DNA of 64,000 bases from JAYPEY01 sp964519245 (GCA_964519245.1 CAZFLK010000009.1:1-64000), one strand, 5' to 3'; positions 40,196-50,400 are shown, numbered from the stretch's first letter. Numbers and translations are program-made. Notes: generated from the sequence alone by a model not told the origin.

Positions 40196-41834
40196 ATGTC
40201 CAAGAAACGCCTCTCCCTCACGAAAATTCCATCGGGCGGACAATTCACTGTCTCCAAATGGGCCAACCCTGTCCATCGCTTGCCCTTTCTGCTGGCGGCC
40301 TTCGCGGCCTTCGCCGGCGGCTTCGCGTCAAGCGTCCAACCCGATTGGCTTCGCCGACGCCTACGGCAACCGTATCGCCCTGACCGGCTCGTCCGGCCAT
40401 GTGTCGGGATCCAATGTCGAGACCACCAGGGAATCCGGTGAACCGCGCCACGCCGACAAGCCCGGCGACACGTCAGTCTGGTTCAGCTGGTCTTCCAGTG
40501 ACGCCGGCATCGCGACCTTCACCACGCGGGGAAGCGGCATCGACACGCTGCTCGGTGTCTACGAGAGCCCCTCGGGCAACGGAAGTCTCGGCGCCCTGAT
40601 CAAGGTGGCCGCCGACAACGACGAAGGCGGGTTCTTCACCAGTTCCGCCGCCTTCAATGTCGAACCAGGCGTCCAGTACAAGATCGCGGTCGCCGGCTTC
40701 GCCAACACCCAGGGAAAAATTGTCCTGGACTGGAGCTTCGAGCAGAGCCCCGACGACATCCCGCAGGTCACCGAACAACCGGACAGCGTCACCGTCACCG
40801 AGGAGAACACCCAGACCGTGACGCTGACTGCCGCCGCCGCCACCAAGGATGGCGACACCAGCGGTTTCACCTACCAATGCTTCTATCACGCCGACCCGGT
40901 TCCGGGCGCCACCTCCCCGACGCTCATGATCGCCGCCGCCAAGGCCAGCGACGTTAGCAGCTATCGGCTCCAGATCAGCAAAGGCAGCCGCAAGGTTCGC
41001 ACCGTCCCCGCCGTGCTGGAAATCGGCCCGAATCCCGACGGCCGCTCGCAGGACAAGTTCGACGACCTCTTCGAAGAACCCGCGGGCGGACTTCAGCAGG
41101 GGCTTGGCCGCATTCGCAAGATGAGCATCGGCGCGCCGGTCTCCGCCGGCGCGCTCGGCGTCCAGGTGCTTGGCAACACCGGCTCCACCAAGGAACTCTT
41201 CGAGCCCAACCACGCCGGCGTCACCGGCGGCGCCTCACGGTGGTTCACCCTGCAGCCCGATGAGAATGGCACCCTGCTCATCGACACCCTGGACAGCGAA
41301 GACGGCTCCGGCGGCCTGATCAACCTCAACTGGCGCCTCGGCGTCGCTCCTTCAATAACACAACAGCCGCAAAGCCTCGAGGTGCGCCGACTCAACGACG
41401 CCGCCCTCAGCGTCGCGGCCAGCAGCGACCCCGCTCCCGCTTACCAATGGCGCAAGAACGGCGAACCAATCCCCGGCGCGACCTCCGCAACCCTCAACCT
41501 TCCCGACGCGCCGCTGACCGCAGCCGGCAACTACACGGTCGAGGTCAGCAACCTGGTCGGCAGCGTCGTCAGTCAGGTTGCCACGGTCACTGTGCAGGAC
41601 GTGGTCCACGTCGACCTCCGCAAGAACAAACCCGTCCGGCTGCCCGATGGCCGATTCCAGTTCCGCCTGATCTTGCCGCCCAACCAATCGCTGGTGATTG
41701 AAGCCTCCAACGACCTGCGCAGTTGGACCCCGATCTTCACCGTGCCGGCCGATCCCGGCGGCGACATCCTGTTCACCGACGACCAGTCCGCCCAACTCGG
41801 GGGCCGATTCTATCGAACCCGCCCAGCGGAATAG
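40196..41834 (+). pseudogene. Secreted Ig-like-domain protein disrupted by a frameshift
   Basis: ATG 40196 opens a good signal peptide (HRLPFLLAAFAAFAGGFASS). That frame then turns into non-coding-like sequence. A different frame starts reading sensible sequence at about 40338 (SNPIGFADAYGNRIALTGSS) and runs to the stop at 41834. The total length, 1639 bp, is one more than a multiple of three, fitting a single inserted base near 40325..40345. A caller would start the second part at GTG 40401, but that cuts a conserved domain (FADAY...GSN...GEP-HA...SVWFSW...DTLLGVY). Later parts are an Ig-like domain (about 41349..41600: SITQQPQSLEV, PAYQWRKNGEPIPGAT) and a C-terminal module (LVIEASNDLRSWTPIFTV). 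It could also be a sequencing error. Function unknown; secreted. Confidence 0.65.
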
Positions 41835-42027
41835 TTTCGCTGTCGGGGAACGTCGAACAGGCGCCCGCCCGCCCGCCGCCGGGGCATCGGTCTGCTCCTG
41901 CCGGGCCCTGATCCACCGCCCCAATGCTGAGCCGCCTTCTCGCGAAGGCGATCACCAACACTCCAGCGTTCGACGTCACGGCCAAAAAACTGTTTTCAAT
42001 CCCGCCCCAACCGATTAGCAAAGGTGG

Positions 42028-43338
42028 ATGCAGATCCTCTCGAATCGAACGCTTCGTTCCCTTTGTTCGGCGCTTGTTCTTTCCCTCGCCGCCCCCATAG
42101 CCAATGCCGCCGAGGAAGGCTTCGTCGATATCTTCGACGGCAAGTCGCTGAAAGGCTGGAAACACATTGGGAAAAAGGGCAAGGGCTACGGCGCCAAGGA
42201 CGGCGTCCTCTTCTGCGGCAAGGGCAGCGGCGGCAAGCTGATCACCGAGAACGAATACTCCGATTTCGTCCTGCGCTTCGAGTTCAAGCTGGCCCCCGGC
42301 GCCAACAACGGTCTCGGCATCCGCGCTCCCGAAGGCGGCGACGCGGCCTACGTCGGCATGGAATTGCAGATCCTCGACAACCGGCATCCCAAGTGGGCGC
42401 GGCTCAAGCCCTGGCAATATCACGGCTCCATCTACAATGTCGTTCCCGCCAAGCGCGGTTCGCTCAAGGAAGCCGGGGAATGGAACACCCAGGAGGTCAC
42501 CGCCATGGGGCGCAACATCCGCGTCGAGTTGAACGGCGACACCATCGTGGACGCCAACCTGAACGACGTCACCGACGCGCAGACTTTGCTCAAACACCCG
42601 GGCATCCTGCGGGAGAGCGGGCACATCGGATTCCTCGGCCACGGCGACTACGTGGAGTTCCGCAACATCCGCATCATGGAGTTCCCCCGATCCAAGTCCG
42701 ACAACACCCCTCCGACCGGCTTCACTGCGCTGTTCAACGGCACGGACCTCTCCGGTTGGAAGGGGCTGATGAAGCGTCCGCTCAACAGCCCGGCCAAGCG
42801 CGCCGCGGCCAGCAAGGAGGAACTCGCCGCCGCGCAGAAGGAAGCCAACGCCTCCATGAAGGAACACTGGCAGGTCAAGAAGGGCGCGCTGGAATTCGAC
42901 GGCAAGGGCCAAAGCCTCGTCGCCGCCAAGGACTACGCCAACTTCGAGATGCTCGTCGACTGGAAGATCAAGCAGGCCGGCGACAGCGGCATCTACCTGC
43001 GGGGCTCGCCGCAGGTGCAGATCTGGGATCCCTTCACCGGCAAGAACGACAACACCAAGGTCGGCTCCGGCGGACTGTTCAACAACAAGGACCCGAAGAA
43101 CCCCAGCAAGCCGCTTGTCGTCGCCGACAACCCGATCGGCGAATGGAACACCTTCCGCATCCTCATGACCGGCGAACGCTGCCACATCTTACTCAACGGC
43201 CAACTCGTCGTGAAGAACACCGTCCTCGAAAACTACTGGGAGCGCGACAAACCCATCTACCCGTCCGGCCAGATCGAACTCCAAAACCACGGCAACAACC
43301 TTTGGTTCAAGAATATCTACATCCGCGCACTGCCGTAA
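42028..43338 (+). CDS. Secreted protein with two DUF1080 (3-keto-disaccharide hydrolase-type) domains
   Basis: The 436-residue protein starts at ATG 42028 with a signal peptide (LCSALVLSLAAPIANA). Two DUF1080 domains follow, about residues 29-225 and 232-436. Each opens with the hallmark (DIFDGKSLKGWKHIGK; ALFNGTDLSGWKGL) and contains DFVLRFEFKLAPGANNGLGI or NFEMLVDWKIKQAGDSGIYL, then a late GHIGFLGHGDYVEFRNIRI or GQIELQNHGNNLWFKNIYI. The fold is a concanavalin-like beta-sandwich; some members hydrolyse 3-keto-glycosides. The next gene is a Tat-exported Gfo/Idh/MocA protein, a family that includes glycoside-oxidising enzymes, so a shared role in oxidised-sugar breakdown is plausible but inferred. 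Confidence 0.9.
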   Translation: MQILSNRTLRSLCSALVLSLAAPIANAAEEGFVDIFDGKSLKGWKHIGKKGKGYGAKDGVLFCGKGSGGKLITENEYSDFVLRFEFKLAPGANNGLGIRAPEGGDAAYVGMELQILDNRHPKWARLKPWQYHGSIYNVVPAKRGSLKEAGEWNTQEVTAMGRNIRVELNGDTIVDANLNDVTDAQTLLKHPGILRESGHIGFLGHGDYVEFRNIRIMEFPRSKSDNTPPTGFTALFNGTDLSGWKGLMKRPLNSPAKRAAASKEELAAAQKEANASMKEHWQVKKGALEFDGKGQSLVAAKDYANFEMLVDWKIKQAGDSGIYLRGSPQVQIWDPFTGKNDNTKVGSGGLFNNKDPKNPSKPLVVADNPIGEWNTFRILMTGERCHILLNGQLVVKNTVLENYWERDKPIYPSGQIELQNHGNNLWFKNIYIRALP

Positions 43339-43816
43339 TTCGTATGCGGATTGGGGAATGCGGAATGATGCGCGATCTCCAGATTCAATGACTGCCGTAA
43401 GAGAAACCGCAGTTCAGCTGCCAGCCACCGAATCCGAAGGAGCTTTCGGTCGCGCGCCAGCGTCTTGGACTGCGGCGCTGCGCGCCGCTTTGCAGCGTTT
43501 CGGAAACAGATCTCTCCTGCCCTTTGACGAGGATTCCATGACCAGACGCCTCAACGTTGCTCCTCCGACCCCAAAGACACGGGAATGGAGAAAAGGGAGT
43601 GCGAATCCTCAATTCCTTTGTCGTCCAGAAAGACAGGCGCCGGTCATCCCCTCCAACCATTCGACGTCCTCATGCTGGCCACCCGCCCACGCCCAACATA
43701 GCAGCGCGCAGCGCCGCAGTCCAAGACGCTGACGCGCGATTGATGACGCCTTTGCCTTGCTTTTGATTTCCTTCATTCGCATCCGTTAAACCGATTTTTC
43801 AAATCCCTCATCCATC
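43339..43816. other. Intergenic region occupied mainly by a MITE-like element
   Basis: Of 478 bp, 290 are the inverted-repeat-bounded element at 43450..43739. The remainder shows no gene; the stretch before ATG 43817 is AT-richer (TTTTTCAAATCCC) but lacks a clear Shine-Dalgarno. Confidence 0.5.
43450..43739. mobile_element. MITE-like element with 40-bp terminal inverted repeats
   Basis: The left arm 43450..43489 and the reverse complement of the right arm 43700..43739 match at 38 of 40 positions by eye, around the core GCGTCTTGGACTGCGGCGCT. The 210-bp interior has no frame with coding character. There is no evident target-site duplication. Mobilisation would need a transposase encoded elsewhere. 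Confidence 0.75.
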
Positions 43817-45115
43817 ATGACCACCCAAACCACCCGCCGCTCCTTCCTCAAGCAATCCACCCTTGCCGCGTCCGCCTCGTTGGCCGCGCCTTACATCTCG
43901 CTCGCCAAAGCCTCAGCCAATTCGAAGCTCAACGTCGGTTTCATCGGCGTGGCCAATCGCGCCGGCGCCAACCTCAAGGGTGTTTCCGACGTGAAGGAGC
44001 ACGTCCACGTCGCCGCGCTCTGCGACATCGATGACGCCTACCTCGCCAAGGCCGCCGCGACGCACAAGGGCGCGAAGACCTATCACGATTTCCGCAAGCT
44101 GCTTGAGCAGAAGGATCTCGACGCCATCGTCATCGGCACGCCGGACCACACGCATGCCGTGGCCGCGGTCGCCGCCTTGAACAGCGGACGTCATGTCTAC
44201 TGCGAGAAGCCTTTGGCGCGAACGATCTCCGAGGTCCGCGCCATCACCCATGCCGCGGTCCGCAACCAGCGCGTCACGCAGATCGGCACGCAAATCCATT
44301 CGATGGGCAACTATCGCCGCGTGGTGGAGTTGGTCCGCTCCGGCGCCATTGGGCAGGTGGGCGAGGTGCATGTCTGGGTGAACGGCGGTCGCGGCGGCAA
44401 GGAACTCCCATCGGAGCCCGAAAAGGTTCCTTCGCACCTGAATTACGACCTCTGGCTCGGCCCCGTGCCCCACGTGCCCTACAGCTCCCAATACGTTCCC
44501 AAGAACTGGCGCGACTGGTGGATGTTCTCGGGTGGTCAACTCGGCGATTTCGGCTGCCACTACATGGACCTGCCCTTCTGGGCGTTGGACTTGAAATACC
44601 CGCTCAGCGTCGAGGCCGAGGGACCGGAGGTCCACCCCTACTCCACCCCGCTACAGCTCAGGGTGAACTACCAATACGCCGCCCGCCTCGGCCAACCGCC
44701 GGTCAACCTCACCTGGTATCACGGCGGCGAGCGCCCCACGGGCCTGCCCGCCAAACTGGACGCCCGCTACAAGAGCGGCGTGCTGTTCGTCGGCACGGAA
44801 GGCCAACTCCTCGCCAACTACGGCAGCCATGTTCTCCTGCCCGAGGAGAAGTATGCGGACTTCAAGAAACCGGATCCCTGGATCCCGGATTCCATCGGCC
44901 ACCACAAGGAATGGGTCATGGCCTGCGTCAAAGGCGGCCCGACCACCTGCCACTTCGAATACTCCGGCCCGCTGACCGAGGCCGCGCTGCTGGGCAATGT
45001 CGCCTTCCGCGCCGGCAAGAAACTGGCTTGGGACGCGCAGAAGCTGAAAGCGACCAACTGCCCCGACGCCGACCAGTTCATCCAGCACATCTATCGCGAC
45101 GGCTGGTCGCTGTAG
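43817..45115 (+). CDS. Tat-exported Gfo/Idh/MocA family oxidoreductase
   Basis: The 432-residue protein begins with a twin-arginine signal (RRSFLKQSTLAASASLAAP, residues about 7-25), so it is exported folded. The Rossmann domain shows LNVGFIGVANRAGANLKG in place of the usual GxGxxG. The family hallmark VYCEKPLARTISEVRA has the conserved E-K-P. The rest is the C-terminal alpha/beta domain with GQLGDFGCHYMDLPFWAL. Members bind NAD(P) and oxidise or hydrolyse sugars; exported ones in this phylum act in glycan use. It follows a DUF1080 gene and precedes a serine hydrolase 23 bp away. Confidence 0.9.
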   Translation: MTTQTTRRSFLKQSTLAASASLAAPYISLAKASANSKLNVGFIGVANRAGANLKGVSDVKEHVHVAALCDIDDAYLAKAAATHKGAKTYHDFRKLLEQKDLDAIVIGTPDHTHAVAAVAALNSGRHVYCEKPLARTISEVRAITHAAVRNQRVTQIGTQIHSMGNYRRVVELVRSGAIGQVGEVHVWVNGGRGGKELPSEPEKVPSHLNYDLWLGPVPHVPYSSQYVPKNWRDWWMFSGGQLGDFGCHYMDLPFWALDLKYPLSVEAEGPEVHPYSTPLQLRVNYQYAARLGQPPVNLTWYHGGERPTGLPAKLDARYKSGVLFVGTEGQLLANYGSHVLLPEEKYADFKKPDPWIPDSIGHHKEWVMACVKGGPTTCHFEYSGPLTEAALLGNVAFRAGKKLAWDAQKLKATNCPDADQFIQHIYRDGWSL

Positions 45116-45138
45116 GCGCACCCCCCAATATTCCGACC

Positions 45139-46356
45139 ATGCAATGCCCTACCCGACTCCGCGCGGTCGTCTCCGCGGCCCTGGCGGCGCTGCTCGTCTC
45201 CTGCGCAGCGCCCAAACCTGAGCCAGCGAAGCCCGCCCCCGCCAAACGGCCCGCCCCCGACTTCTCCGCAGTCGAGTCCGCCCTGAACGCCGCCATCGGG
45301 AATCAAGCCTTTCCCGGTTGCTCGGTCGCGGTGGGAACCTCCGAGGACATCCTCTGGCAAACAGGCCTTGGACACTTCACCTATTCGAAGCGGAATCCCG
45401 TCACCGTCAACACCATCTACGACCTCGCCTCCCTGACCAAGGTGACCGGCACGACCGCCCTGCTGATGAAACTGTCCGGCGACGGCAAACTTCACGCGAG
45501 CGATCTCCTCTCCAAGCACATCCCGGAGTTCCTGACCAAGGCCAAGGACGCCCAGGATCGCGCCCGCCGCGCCCAGGTCACACTCGAGCACGTCATGACC
45601 CACTCCGCGGGATTGGTTTCCTGGAAACCCTTCTACAAGACCTGCGATTCCTACGACAAACTCCTGCAGGCTGTCCTCGCCGCCCCGCTCGAAACCGACC
45701 CCGGCAAGCGCTACAAATACAGCGACCTGGGCTTCATCCTGCTCGGGGAAGTCGCCTCGCGCGCCGGAGGCGCTCCCGCCCCGCAACTCGAACGCCAACT
45801 CCTCGTCCACCAACTCGGGATGAGCGATACCCTTCGCAATCCGCAATCGGCTCTGCGCATGCGCATCCCCCCAACCGAGCGCAAACCCGACGCCACCGGC
45901 TTCATCCACGGCGAGGTCCACGACGAGAACGCCCGCTTCGGCGGCGGCGGAACCGGGCACGCCGGGCTGTTCTCCACGGTCGGCGACCTGTCGAAGTATG
46001 CCATCGAACTCCTGCGCGCCCGGGCGGGACAAAGCCGGGTGTTCAAACAGGACGTCGTCCGCGAATTCACGCGTCGCCAAGGTGTGGAAGGCTCCAATCG
46101 CGGGCAAGGCTGGCAGAAACCCTCCGGCTCCAATTCAGCCGGCGCCATCTTGTCGAGGACCTCCTTCGGCCACACCGGCTTCACCGGCACATCCATCTGG
46201 ATCGACCCGGAACGGGATTTCTTCGTCATCCTCCTGACGAACCGTGTGCATCCGACGAGGGAGGATTCCAAGATCTCCGCCGTACGCAGGGCAGTCGCCG
46301 ATGAAGCGGCAAAGGCGTTTGACGCGTGGCAGATGAAGGGGATCAAGAGCTCGTGA
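45139..46356 (+). CDS. Lipoprotein serine hydrolase of the beta-lactamase family
   Basis: The 405-residue protein starts at ATG 45139 (23 bp after the previous stop). It has a lipoprotein signal (SAALAALLVSCAAP, Cys22) and a Pro/Ala/Lys-rich spacer to about residue 40. The beta-lactamase/class C PBP-like domain carries the nucleophile motif S98-L-T-K101, the second motif Tyr194-Ser-Asp and a late HTGFTGTSIWIDP box matching the KTG position. Members are esterases, D-aminopeptidases or transpeptidase relatives, so the substrate cannot be told from sequence. It should face the periplasm, anchored by lipid. Confidence 0.88.
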   Translation: MQCPTRLRAVVSAALAALLVSCAAPKPEPAKPAPAKRPAPDFSAVESALNAAIGNQAFPGCSVAVGTSEDILWQTGLGHFTYSKRNPVTVNTIYDLASLTKVTGTTALLMKLSGDGKLHASDLLSKHIPEFLTKAKDAQDRARRAQVTLEHVMTHSAGLVSWKPFYKTCDSYDKLLQAVLAAPLETDPGKRYKYSDLGFILLGEVASRAGGAPAPQLERQLLVHQLGMSDTLRNPQSALRMRIPPTERKPDATGFIHGEVHDENARFGGGGTGHAGLFSTVGDLSKYAIELLRARAGQSRVFKQDVVREFTRRQGVEGSNRGQGWQKPSGSNSAGAILSRTSFGHTGFTGTSIWIDPERDFFVILLTNRVHPTREDSKISAVRRAVADEAAKAFDAWQMKGIKSS

Positions 46357-46373
46357 AGCGCCATCGCGAAGGT

Positions 46374-46389
46374 CCCCTCCGAGGAGGGG
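46374..46389 (+). terminator. Possible terminator after the serine hydrolase gene
   Basis: A CCCCTC/GAGGGG stem with a 4-nt loop lies 18 bp after the stop at 46356. Only ATATTTG follows, so the T tract is weak. Confidence 0.35.
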
Positions 46390-46530
46390 ATATTTGTCGC
46401 CGCCGACGCAGTCGGAGTTAAGGCGGCAAATCGAAGTGGGCTTGCCGCGACGCAACGAAGCGAAGGCGGGTTCGGCCGGGCTTGCCCTTGGCGCTGAAAT
46501 GGTCGGACGTGTTGTCATCTCCTGTTTCGG

Positions 46531-46640
46531 AGCGCCCCTGCCGGGGCGCATTGCTATGTTGACGGGTTATCCGGTGGTTCCAGTCGCTCCGCTCCTTGCA
46601 CGCACCGGCTACCATCGGGACGCCCCTCCGGGGCTGAGGA
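46531..46640 (-). repeat. REP-like palindromic repeat, copy B
   Basis: It is nearly identical to copy D (47329..47437), in the same orientation, and is the reverse complement of the type in copies A and C. Shared pieces are GCCCCTGCCGGGGCGC, ATCCGGTGGTTCC, CGCTCCGCTCCTTGCA, CACCGGCTACCATCGGGACG and CCCCTCCGGGGCTGAGGACG. Confidence 0.8.
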
Positions 46641-46740
46641 CGATTCAGTTCGTCGTGCAGGCGATCCTACGCTGTGTGCCTCCCCGATTCCGCGGAAATC
46701 CTCGCCAACGCAAATCGATCCGCTGCAAATGCATTGAAAT

Positions 46741-46847
46741 CCCGGAGGGATGTACCGTTGGTAGCCGGTCGGTGGAGGGAGCGCAGCGACCGGAACCACC
46801 GGACTCAACCAAGGACAATAATCCGCGCCCTGAAGGGGCGCCAGAAA
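46741..46847 (+). repeat. REP-like palindromic repeat, copy C
   Basis: It reads CCCGGAGGGATG ... GGTAGCCGGTCGGTGGAGGG ... CGACCGGAACCACCGG ... GCGCCCTGAAGGGGCGCC. It lies directly upstream of the transposase ATG, in the same orientation as copy A. Confidence 0.8.
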
Positions 46848-46855
46848 GGCGGGCC

Positions 46856-47302
46856 ATGCCATCGACACATACCTCTCTTCACTACCATCTGGTATTCAGC
46901 ACAAAGAACCGCGAACCATGGTTCAAACCCGCCGTTCGCCCGAAGCTCCACGCCTATCTCGGCGGCATTGTCCGCGGCATCAACGGCGTTCCACATGCCG
47001 TAGGCGGTGTCGGCGATCACGTTCATTTGTCGGTCGGATTGACCGCCGCACACACCTTGTCGGAGATCATGAGGCAATTGAAGGCGGACTCGTCGCGTTG
47101 GATCAAATCAGAACTGAGCCTGAAGGACTTCGCCTGGCAGGAAGGGTATGGGGCCTTCACGTTCGCGGCGCCGGATCTCAAAAAGGTGGACGGTTACATC
47201 CTAAAGCAGGAGGAGCATCACCGCGCGAGGACGTTTCAGGAGGAATACGTGGCCATGCTCAAACGCGGGATGGTGGAATTTGACGACCGGTTTCTATGGT
47301 GA
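46856..47302 (+). CDS. REP-associated tyrosine transposase (IS200-like, Y1_Tnp)
   Basis: The 148-residue protein starts at ATG 46856. It has the single-strand HUH nuclease layout: His55-Val-His57 in GVGDHVHLSV coordinates metal, and the likely catalytic Tyr114 lies in GYILKQEEHHRA. The start HTSLHYHLVFSTKNREPWF and the segment DFAWQEGYGAFTFA are typical of the family. REP-associated transposases are usually single-copy, domesticated and flanked by the palindromic repeats they spread. Here repeats lie at 46531..46640 and 46741..46847 on one side and 47329..47437 on the other. The protein appears intact. Confidence 0.9.
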   Translation: MPSTHTSLHYHLVFSTKNREPWFKPAVRPKLHAYLGGIVRGINGVPHAVGGVGDHVHLSVGLTAAHTLSEIMRQLKADSSRWIKSELSLKDFAWQEGYGAFTFAAPDLKKVDGYILKQEEHHRARTFQEEYVAMLKRGMVEFDDRFLW

Positions 47303-47328
47303 TGACCGTTCGGCATGGTTGGTTTCGC

Positions 47329-47437
47329 AACACCCCTGCCGGGGCGCATTGCCGTGTTGACGGTTATCCGGTGGTTCCGGTCGCTCCGCTCCTTGCACAC
47401 ACCGGCTACCATCGGGACGCCCCTCCGGGGCTGAGGA
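47329..47437 (-). repeat. REP-like palindromic repeat, copy D
   Basis: It begins 27 bp after the transposase stop, in the opposite orientation to copy C, so the gene sits between inverted repeat copies. It differs from copy B at only a handful of positions. Confidence 0.8.
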
Positions 47438-47495
47438 CGAATTCTCCCGTCCACCATTCCTTGAGCCGGGGCCGCCTTCCGATTAACAATGCCCC

Positions 47496-50400
47496 GTGGC
47501 CACGCGTTTTCTTCTTGGACCGGCGGGCAGCGGCAAGACCCACCGCTGCCTGGTGGAAATCCGTTCTGAACTGGCCGCCTCGCCGGACGGTCCGGAGCTG
47601 CTCTTCATCGCGCCCAAACAGGCGACCTTCCAGATCGAACGTCAACTGCTGGCCGATGATTCGGTGAGCGGCTACACCCGCCTTGAAATCCTCTCCTTCG
47701 AACGACTGGCGCTGCATGTCCTGGATAAGCTCGGCGCGCCCGTCCCTTCCCTGCTGGACGAGGAGGGCCGCCTCATGGTCCTTCGCGCGCTGCTGACAAA
47801 GCGGCAGTCCGAACTGAAGGTCTTTCATGCCAACGCGCGCATGACCGGCTTCGCCAGGCAGGCCAGCCTGATCCTGCGGGAGTTCCAGCAACACGATGTC
47901 GATGTCGCGCAACTGCGTCACTACTCGGAACGCTTCGGCTCCGACACCACCCTGGGCCGGAAACTTCACGACCTTTCCATCGCTCTGGAGGCGTATCTGG
48001 GTTGGCTGGAGGAGCACAACCTCAACGACGCGGACAATCTCTTCGACGCCGCCATCGACGCCGTGCGGCGATTGGCCCCGGATTCAAACGACCTCCGCTT
48101 CGGAGGCATCTGGATGGACGGTTTTGGCGAACTGCCGCCGAAGCAACTACGCCTGCTGACCGCCCTGCTTCCCCGCTCTGAGAACGCGACATTGGCGTTC
48201 TGCCTGAACGATGCGGAACAGGATCAGCGTCCCTGGCATTCGCCCTGGTCGCCGATTCACCACGCCTTTCAACGTTGTTGCGAAGAGCTGGAAGCCGCAG
48301 GGCTCCAGCAACCGGGCATCCACATTCTCCCGCGCCTGCCCGAGAACAGTCGCTTCGATCGCAGTCCCGCGTTGCGCTATCTGGAAGCCGCCTGGTCCGA
48401 ACCGGCGCTGCCTGCGCCCGATGAACGCGATCAACAGCAGAAACCACTCGCAGCGCCTGCGGGCGATGTGCGGGTGGTCCGTTGCGCGACTCCGGACGCC
48501 GAGGCGGTGTTCGCCGCCCGCGCCATCCGGCGTTTTGTCCGGGAGAACGGCGCGCGTTTCCGCGACTGCGCGGTGATAGTCCGCTCCCTGGAGGACTATC
48601 GCCACACGATCCGCCGAGTCTTCCAACGCTTTGAGATCCCCTTCTTCATCGATCGCCGCGAACCGGTCGGCCATCACCCCCTGGCCGAACTCACCCGCGC
48701 CGCGATCCGCATGGCGGCCTTTGGCTGGAAGCATGACGATTGGTTCTGCGCGTTGAAGAGCGGACTGGTGTCCAAGGACGAGTTCGCGATTGACCGACTG
48801 GAGAACGAAGCCTTGGCGCGCGGCTGGGACGGCGACTTCTGGCGTTCGCCGATCGTGATTCGAAACGATGAGGACCTCGGCCGTCGCCTGGAAGACCTCC
48901 GCTCCCACGCCGCGCCAGGATTCGAGAAGTTCGTCGACGCCTTTGCTCCCCTGGATGGCTCCGCCAATGGCCCCCAACTCGCTGAGGCTTTGGAAGCCTT
49001 GTGGCAGACCCTGGACATCGAATCGAAACTCGAGGATTGGAACGCCGATGCGCCATCGCCCATTCACGGAACGGTCTGGAACGAGATACTGAAATGGCTC
49101 GGCAATGTGGAGCGCGCCTTCCCGGATGAAGCGATCCCCCTCCGCGAATGGCTTCCGATTCTGGAGGCGGGGCTGTCCGGCCTCAGCGTGGGCGCGATCC
49201 CGCCGGCGATCGACCAGGTCCTGGTCGGCGCGATCGACCGTTCACGCAATCCGGACCTCCGGTTCGCGCTGGTTCTGGGCGTCAACGAGGGCGTCTTCCC
49301 CGCCGCGCCCAAACCGACCGGCCTCATCTCGGATCACGATCGCGAGAAGCTTGCCGGTATCGGCGCGCGACTGGGCCCCGACCGGTTCCGCCTGATTGGC
49401 CTGGAGCGCTACTACGGCTACATCGCCTGCACCCGGGCGCGCGAACGATTGATCCTCACCTTCGCCCAGCGAAACCTGGACGATTCCGAACTGAACCCAT
49501 CGCCATTCATCCATCGCATCCGCCGGTTGTTTCCAGGCCTGGAAATCGAATCGCCGGAGCTGCCGCCCGATTGGCGGGCGAGCGAGCATGTCGCCGAATT
49601 GGCCGCGCCCTTGATGCAGGGCGATGATAAGCCGGCGGCTCTGGGCGAACTCTCCGGATTGCCGATCATCAGGGAACTTCGCGAACGCGCCACCCCGGCG
49701 GATGAACCCGATCCCGCCGAGAATCTCGAGCCAACCCTGGCCGCGCAGCTTTACGGCCCAATACTCCGCTCCTCGGTCAGCCGGATCGAACGCTTCGCCG
49801 CCTGCCCCTTCCGCTTCTTCGCCGACTCCGGAATGCGCGCCGAGGAGCGCCGCGTCTTTCAGATCGACGCCCGCGAGCGCGGCAATTTCCAGCACGAAAT
49901 CCTCGAACGCTTTCATGACGCGTTGCGCAAGGAGGGCAAACGCTGGCGCGACCTGACCCCGACCGAGGCCTCCGAACGCGTGCGCAAACTGGCCGACGAA
50001 TTCGCGGACGAATACCGGGAAGGCCTGTTCCGCGCCTCAGACAAGAATCTGTTCGTCGTCGAAAGCCTCGCCGACGACCTGTGCCGATTCATCGAGACCA
50101 TCGTCGGGTGGATGACGGACTACGGTTTCGACCCGGTCGAGGTGGAGCTCGATTTCGGCGGCGAGGGGGCGACCATGCCGGCCTGGGAGTTCGATCTCGG
50201 CGAAGGCCACAAGATGGCCTTCAACGGTAAAATCGATCGCGTTGATCTTGTCGTGGACAACGCTTCGGGCCGCGCGGATTGCGTGGTCATCGATTATAAG
50301 TCCAGCGGTCGCAAAATGGACATGACGCTGTTGCGCAATGGCATCCAGATCCAGCTGCCGGCCTATCTCGCCGCCCTCTGGCGCACGCCGGATCCCGGCG

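Larger units (their letters stand above)
46357..46855. other. Intergenic region with two REP-like repeats
   Basis: The 499 bp hold a possible terminator (46374..46389), an inverted-orientation repeat copy B (46531..46640) and a direct-orientation copy C (46741..46847) just before the transposase gene. No other gene is supported. Confidence 0.6.

Noticed and set aside
41773..43185. 470-residue minus-strand frame
   Set aside because: Shadow of the DUF1080 gene, which has signal peptide and two clear family domains on the plus strand.
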